Of a stretch of 8,027 bases of DNA, positions 4,692-8,027 are shown piece by piece. The stretch spans positions 1 through 8,027 of the forward strand of contig NZ_JAIVFR010000262.1 in the NCBI RefSeq assembly GCF_020829685.1, read 5' to 3'. Each line of letters begins with the position of its first letter. Position 1 is the first letter of the stretch. Made by a program: the position numbers and the translations under genes. The notes beneath the pieces are model-generated. The model worked only from the letters and a program-made list of their open reading frames with translations. It did no database searches and was not told where the DNA came from. Origin of the DNA: Nostoc sp. CHAB 5715. GTDB taxonomy: Bacteria; Cyanobacteriota; Cyanobacteriia; Cyanobacteriales; Nostocaceae.

Positions 4692-6623
4692 ATGAGCAAT
4701 TCATCATCGCCAAACATCAACTACCAAGCTTTGCTCAAGGATGCTTTACTGGAAATGCGCCAGTTACGAGCAGAATTAGCAGCCATTGAGTCACAACAAA
4801 CTGAAGCGTTGGCTTTGCCCGCCGCAGGCATCGCAGTTATTGGCATGGCTTGTCGTTTTCCGGGTGGTGCGAATAATCCCGAAGCATTTTGGCAACTTTT
4901 GCACAATGGTGTCAATGCGGTGAGCGAGATTCCCTCTGACCGTTGGGATGTACCAGCTTACTACGATCGCAATCCTGAAACGCCTGGAAAAATGTACACC
5001 CGCTACGGTTATTTTATCGACGGCGTAGATCAATTTGATGCCCACTTTTTTGGCATTTCTCCCCGTGAAGCCGCAGCCATAGATCCTCAACAACGCCTTT
5101 TACTGGAAGTCAGCTATGAAGCATTGGAACGAGCCGGACAATCACCTCAGCAGTTGAAAGGTAGTCGCACCGGAGTATTTATTGGTGTCTGTTTTGATGA
5201 CTACGCCAAATACAGCATTGCATCTAACGATCCCAAACAAATTGATGCTTACAGCAGTTTGGGCAACACTCGCAGTATCACCGCCGGACGCATCGCCTAT
5301 GTCTTAGGACTGCAAGGGCCGGTGATGCAGTTGGATACAACTTGTTCTTCTTCCCTACTGGCGCTGCATTTAGCATCTGAAAGTCTCCGCACAGGGGAAT
5401 CTGATTTAGCATTGGTGGGAGGTGTAAATCTGATATTAGCGCCAGAGCCAATGATTGGCTTTTGCAAATTGCAAGCTTTGGCAGTAGATGGACGTTGCAA
5501 AACCTTTGATGCCGCAGCAGATGGTTATGGACGGGGAGAAGGCTGTGGTATTGTTGTCCTGAAACGACTTTCAAAAGCGATCGCTAACCATGACCCAATT
5601 TTAGCGGTGATTCGCGGCTCGGCAGTAAATCACGACGGTAGCAGCAACGGTTTGACAGCCCCCAATGGCACGGCGCAGTCAGAGGTAATTCGTCAAGCTT
5701 TGAAAAATGCTCGGTTAGAACCTAAGCAAATTCAATATGTAGAAACCCACGGCACGGGTACAGTGTTGGGCGACCCCATCGAAGTTTTGGCCTTAGCCAA
5801 AGCTTTAGGTGAAGGTAGAACTAAAGATGAATCGTTGTATATTGGTTCCGTCAAAACCAACATCGGACATCTCGAAGGAGCCGCTGGAATTGCTGGATTA
5901 ATCAAAGTAATTCTTGCCCTCCAGCACCAGCAAATTCCACCCCACCTCAATTTCCAACAACCCAACCCCTACATTCCTTGGGATCAATTACCTGTTGCCG
6001 TCCCACAAAAATTAACTCCTTGGCAGGATCAGAATAAACAGCGATTCGCAGGTATTAGTTCCTTTGGGATGAGTGGTACAAATGTGCATATCATCCTAGA
6101 AAATGCACCTTCATCAATTCAAAATTCAAAACTTGAAACTTGTACTGAGCGTAGCCGAAGTATTCAAAATTCAGATGCTATTGAACGTCCTTTGCACCTA
6201 CTTACTCTCTGTGCCAAAACTCCCCAAGCATTACGAGAACTTGCCCAACGCTACAAAAACTATCTAGCAACGCCACCGGATACAGACTTCGCTAATGTTT
6301 GCTTTACCGCTAACGCTGGGCGATCGCACTTTGAATATCGTCTGGCGATACCCGCCAATTCTTATATATTATGTTATGAAAATATTGTAAATTATTTAGA
6401 CAATACTACAGATATATCTAAAAGTCAAGTCTCTAAAATTGCCTTCCTCTTCACCGGACAAGGCAGCCAGTATATCAATATGGGTAGAGAACTGTACGAG
6501 ACTCAATCCTCTTTTCGCCATCAGATTGATTACTGCTGCGAGTTATTGCATCCCTATTTAGGCTTAGATTTGCGAAATCTACTTTATCTTCCCCCACTCC
6601 CCACTCCCCACCTACATAGATAA
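4692..6623 (+). CDS. Truncated modular type I polyketide synthase (docking helix, KS, start of AT)
   Basis: This is a 643-aa remnant of a protein that normally exceeds 1500 aa. Residues ~10-40 form an amphipathic docking helix (NYQALLKDALLEMRQLRAEL). Residues ~47-470 are a complete ketosynthase with the full triad: Cys218 in DTTCSSSL, His353 in ETHGTGT and His393 in KTNIGHLEG. It could therefore still accept and condense an acyl chain. Residues ~580-632 start an acyltransferase (FTGQGSQY, 587-594) but end before the GHSxG nucleophile motif. The last 11 residues (from Leu633) are read from a CCCCACT repeat and then stop. No AT active site, reductive domain or ACP follows; the next gene is dnaJ on the other strand. 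The start has no clear Shine-Dalgarno. A repeat encoding CTERSRS interrupts the KS-AT linker. It should take its substrate from the FAAL-ACAD-ACP protein upstream. It is probably a decayed gene, though a stand-alone KS role is not excluded. Confidence 0.88.
   Translation: MSNSSSPNINYQALLKDALLEMRQLRAELAAIESQQTEALALPAAGIAVIGMACRFPGGANNPEAFWQLLHNGVNAVSEIPSDRWDVPAYYDRNPETPGKMYTRYGYFIDGVDQFDAHFFGISPREAAAIDPQQRLLLEVSYEALERAGQSPQQLKGSRTGVFIGVCFDDYAKYSIASNDPKQIDAYSSLGNTRSITAGRIAYVLGLQGPVMQLDTTCSSSLLALHLASESLRTGESDLALVGGVNLILAPEPMIGFCKLQALAVDGRCKTFDAAADGYGRGEGCGIVVLKRLSKAIANHDPILAVIRGSAVNHDGSSNGLTAPNGTAQSEVIRQALKNARLEPKQIQYVETHGTGTVLGDPIEVLALAKALGEGRTKDESLYIGSVKTNIGHLEGAAGIAGLIKVILALQHQQIPPHLNFQQPNPYIPWDQLPVAVPQKLTPWQDQNKQRFAGISSFGMSGTNVHIILENAPSSIQNSKLETCTERSRSIQNSDAIERPLHLLTLCAKTPQALRELAQRYKNYLATPPDTDFANVCFTANAGRSHFEYRLAIPANSYILCYENIVNYLDNTTDISKSQVSKIAFLFTGQGSQYINMGRELYETQSSFRHQIDYCCELLHPYLGLDLRNLLYLPPLPTPHLHR
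6117..6173 (+). repeat. Repeat insertion in the KS-AT linker coding CTERSRS
   Basis: Two 12-base direct copies of ATTCAAAATTCA (6117-6128 and 6162-6173) flank the partly palindromic 20-mer TACTGAGCGTAGCCGAAGTA (6143-6162). From memory that 20-mer is a frequent dispersed element of Nostoc-type genomes and appears inside proteins as (C)TERSRS. It falls in the variable linker after the KS domain (residues ~476-494) and keeps the frame. Confidence 0.65.
6592..6610 (+). repeat. CCCCACT heptamer repeat at the PKS truncation point
   Basis: There are two full CCCCACT units and a partial third. Heptamer tandem repeats of this type (STRR) are characteristic of heterocystous cyanobacteria. PKS homology ends at Tyr632, three to four bases upstream, so this array marks or lies next to the junction where the rest of the PKS was lost. 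Confidence 0.7.
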
Positions 6624-6658
6624 TTTCAAAAATCAAATATGATTCCTATATCTCATCC

Positions 6659-7654
6659 CTAAGTTAGTAAATCAGCACGAGGTTTAAAGGTTTCTATTTG
6701 CCGTAACTTTTCGTACAGTTCCCGTTCTTCTTGACTAATATTTTTCGGGGTAACTATTTGAATTTCCACTAATTGATCGCCACGTTTGCCATCATCGCTG
6801 GGGTAGCCTTTATTCCCTAGCCGGAATTTTTGACCAGACCGAACTCCTTGAGGGATGGTCATTTTTACAGGGCCGTCCAAAGTTGGTGCTTCTACCTGTC
6901 CTCCTAAAACTGCCTCAGTGGGAGTAACTGGTACTTGGCAGAGGATATTTAAACCATCTAACTTAAATAATGGATGAGGATTAACGGTAATTTTTAAGTA
7001 TAAATCGCCACCACCAACGCCTTGGTTCCGCAAACGGATGGTTTGACCTGTTACCATACCTGGAGGCATACTAACTTCTAGCGATCGCCCATCTTCCAAA
7101 CGAATGCGTTCATTACCACCTTGATAAGCTTTTTCTAGTGGGAGCGTTAATCTGGCTTCTATATCTCGACGGGTAGTGCGAGGTGGGGTGCTAACTGTGT
7201 AGGCAACTTTTGTTCTGGGGGAACGAAACGGATCGCTAGTATTGTCATTATTGGACTTACTTGCCGCATTTTTATTTTTGACGCCGATAACTTGATTAAT
7301 AAAGCTTTCAAAATCAGAGAATTGGCTTGGATCTACGTCCTGATTGCCGTTGCGATCGCTAGCGCCACTCTGCCAGGTTTTAGCCTTTGGCGCTTGTTTG
7401 TTGCCCGCAAAGCCTTTTTGCTTCCAGTAGCGGCTAAACTGGTCGTACTGCGATCGCTTGGCTGAGTCTGAAAGGACTTCATAAGCCTCGCCAATATCCT
7501 TAAATTTTTCCTCAGATTCTTTGTTACCCGGATTGAGATCGGGGTGATATTGCCTTGCTAAACGCCGATAAACCTTTTTAATTTCTTCACTAGAGGCGTC
7601 TTTAGATACTCCTAAAATCTCGTAGTAATCGCGGAAATTCGGCAAATTTTGCAT
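6659..7654 (-). CDS. dnaJ: DnaJ/CbpA-type Hsp40 co-chaperone without zinc finger
   Basis: A 331-aa J-domain protein that should stimulate the ATPase of DnaK and deliver unfolded clients in the cytoplasm. Residues ~8-74 are the J domain ([15 protein letters not shown] at 37-39, then [16 protein letters not shown]). Residues ~75-165 are a polar, Gly/Asn/Ser-rich linker. Residues ~168-325 are the two beta-rich client-binding domains ([39 protein letters not shown]). The CxxCxGxG zinc-binding repeats of classical DnaJ are absent, so it is the CbpA/type-II form; length is normal. It follows the 3' end of dnaK by 153 bases on the same strand, with repeats between, and probably works with that DnaK. 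Its stop lies 35 bases from the convergent PKS remnant, with no visible terminator. The symbol could equally be cbpA. Confidence 0.92.
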   Translation of the reverse strand: MQNLPNFRDYYEILGVSKDASSEEIKKVYRRLARQYHPDLNPGNKESEEKFKDIGEAYEVLSDSAKRSQYDQFSRYWKQKGFAGNKQAPKAKTWQSGASDRNGNQDVDPSQFSDFESFINQVIGVKNKNAASKSNNDNTSDPFRSPRTKVAYTVSTPPRTTRRDIEARLTLPLEKAYQGGNERIRLEDGRSLEVSMPPGMVTGQTIRLRNQGVGGGDLYLKITVNPHPLFKLDGLNILCQVPVTPTEAVLGGQVEAPTLDGPVKMTIPQGVRSGQKFRLGNKGYPSDDGKRGDQLVEIQIVTPKNISQEERELYEKLRQIETFKPRADLLT

Positions 7655-7669
7655 AGTTCAGTTATTTAA

Positions 7670-7699
7670 ATTTTAGATTTTAGATTTTGAATTTTGGAT
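7670..7699. repeat. AT-rich ATTTTAGA-type repeat in the dnaJ leader
   Basis: Short units (ATTTTAGA, TTTTAGA, TTTTGA, ATTTTGGA) sit 15-45 bases upstream of the dnaJ start codon. On the coding strand this is the 'tccaaaattcaaaatctaaaa' type common in these genomes and related to the ATTCAAAATTCA copies in the PKS linker. Confidence 0.55.
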
Positions 7700-7715
7700 T
7701 AATTAAGACAGAACA

Positions 7716-7793
7716 GTTAGGAGTTAGGAGTTAGGAGTTGAAAGATTTAATTTTTAACTCCTCACTCCTCACTTCTCACTCCTCACTCCTAAC
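7716..7793. repeat. Inverted pair of GTTAGGA/GTGAGGA heptamer arrays between dnaK and dnaJ
   Basis: Three GTTAGGA units plus GTT (7716-7739) face an array at 7756-7793. Read in reverse complement, that second array is GTTAGGA, GTGAGGA, GTGAGAA, GTGAGGA, GTGAGGA, GTT. The arrays are complementary apart from scattered G/T changes and are separated by 16 bases, so the transcript between dnaK and dnaJ could form a long hairpin. It may lower readthrough from dnaK into dnaJ or set their expression ratio (inference). Confidence 0.7.
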
Positions 7794-7807
7794 TTTTATT
7801 AAAAGTA

Positions 7808-8027
7808 CTACAACCAATCATTGTCTTGTTCATCATCCCAGTTATCTTGGTAGCTGGGACGGGATTTGCGTGGCGGACGGCTTTCATAGGAGGAACGACT
7901 GTCTCGACTATAGTCTCTGCCATAGTCTTTACCGTAATCTCTGCCATAGTCCTTGCTGTATGAGTCGCGTTTCCGATATGTATCTCTGGGAGATTCGCGT
8001 TCTTTATCTTTATCACCAGTAAAGATG
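7808..8027 (-). CDS. dnaK: DnaK (Hsp70) C-terminal tail, partial
   Basis: The last 72 codons of a gene that enters from the right edge and ends at TAG (7810-7808). The tail starts IFTGDKDKERESPRDTYRKR and continues with tandem YGRD/YGKD units (SYSKDYGRDYGKDYGRDYSR). A basic, Ser/Pro-rich stretch follows, and the end is acidic and Trp-containing (DNWDDEQDNDWL). I recognise this as the variable charged extension of cyanobacterial DnaK proteins. The assignment is strengthened by dnaJ lying next on the same strand. The ATPase and substrate-binding domains are outside the window, so function is inferred from tail and context. The tail lacks the EEVD-type end of eukaryotic Hsp70 but keeps a comparable acidic terminus. 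Reading frames on either strand over this stretch with other translations are shadows. Confidence 0.7.
   Translation of the reverse strand, partial: IFTGDKDKERESPRDTYRKRDSYSKDYGRDYGKDYGRDYSRDSRSSYESRPPRKSRPSYQDNWDDEQDNDWL

Noticed and set aside
1055..5965. Several minus-strand frames of 64-100 codons within the FAAL fusion and PKS genes
   Set aside because: They are antisense shadows of strongly conserved enzyme domains, with no plausible starts or protein features.
6624..6658. Bidirectional terminator between the PKS remnant and dnaJ
   Set aside because: The 35-base gap has no stable stem, only weak ATGA/TCAT pairing, and no T-run in either direction.
7716..7793. CRISPR array
   Set aside because: The repeats are contiguous 7-base units without unique spacers and are inverted relative to each other, so this is a heptamer tandem-repeat pair.
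7738..8022. Plus-strand 94-codon frame and minus-strand 75-codon frame at the right end
   Set aside because: Both lie over the dnaK tail in other frames. The tail frame, with its FTGDKDKER opening and acidic DNDWL end, is clearly the coding one; it only lacks an in-window start.

Overview
The window looks like the chromosome of a filamentous, heterocyst-type cyanobacterium (Nostoc/Anabaena-like). I count 13 copies of the cyanobacterial HIP1 octamer GCGATCGC in 8 kb, where about 0.1 would be expected by chance. It also carries heptamer tandem arrays, interspersed hairpin repeats and AT-rich '(TCAAAAT)n'-style repeats of the kind these genomes accumulate. The protein families agree: an AMIN-domain exported protein, a FAAL-led type I polyketide system, and a cyanobacterial DnaK with a long charged tail.

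Layout. Positions 1-185 (minus) hold the 5' end of an exported AMIN-domain protein, probably a TonB-dependent siderophore receptor. Positions 186-779 are a gene-poor divergent region. It holds dispersed repeats, a perfect TGTGA-N6-TCACA palindrome (CRP-type operator) and a 157-bp MITE-like element with 24-bp imperfect terminal inverted repeats and a 17-bp flanking duplication. Positions 780-4544 (plus) encode a 1254-aa fusion of fatty acyl-AMP ligase, acyl-CoA-dehydrogenase-like domain and acyl carrier protein. Positions 4692-6623 (plus) encode the start of a modular type I PKS: docking helix, complete ketosynthase, and an acyltransferase cut off after about 50 residues in a CCCCACT heptamer repeat. 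Positions 6659-7654 (minus) encode a zinc-finger-less DnaJ/CbpA-type co-chaperone. Positions 7808-8027 (minus) hold the 3' end of dnaK, which is not seen as an ATG-started reading frame because its start lies outside the window.

How it works together. The fusion protein should activate a free fatty acid as acyl-AMP, load it on its own ACP, desaturate the tethered chain, and pass it to the ketosynthase of the next protein. This is the logic of MbtM/MbtN/MbtL in mycobactin assembly, condensed into one polypeptide. The PKS that should extend the chain is truncated, so the locus is either the relic of a lipid-starter polyketide/lipopeptide pathway or half of one split by rearrangement. The dnaK-dnaJ pair on the other strand is unrelated housekeeping. 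The most striking overall pattern is that different short repeat families sit in nearly every interdomain and intergenic joint of the biosynthetic genes, including the truncation point.
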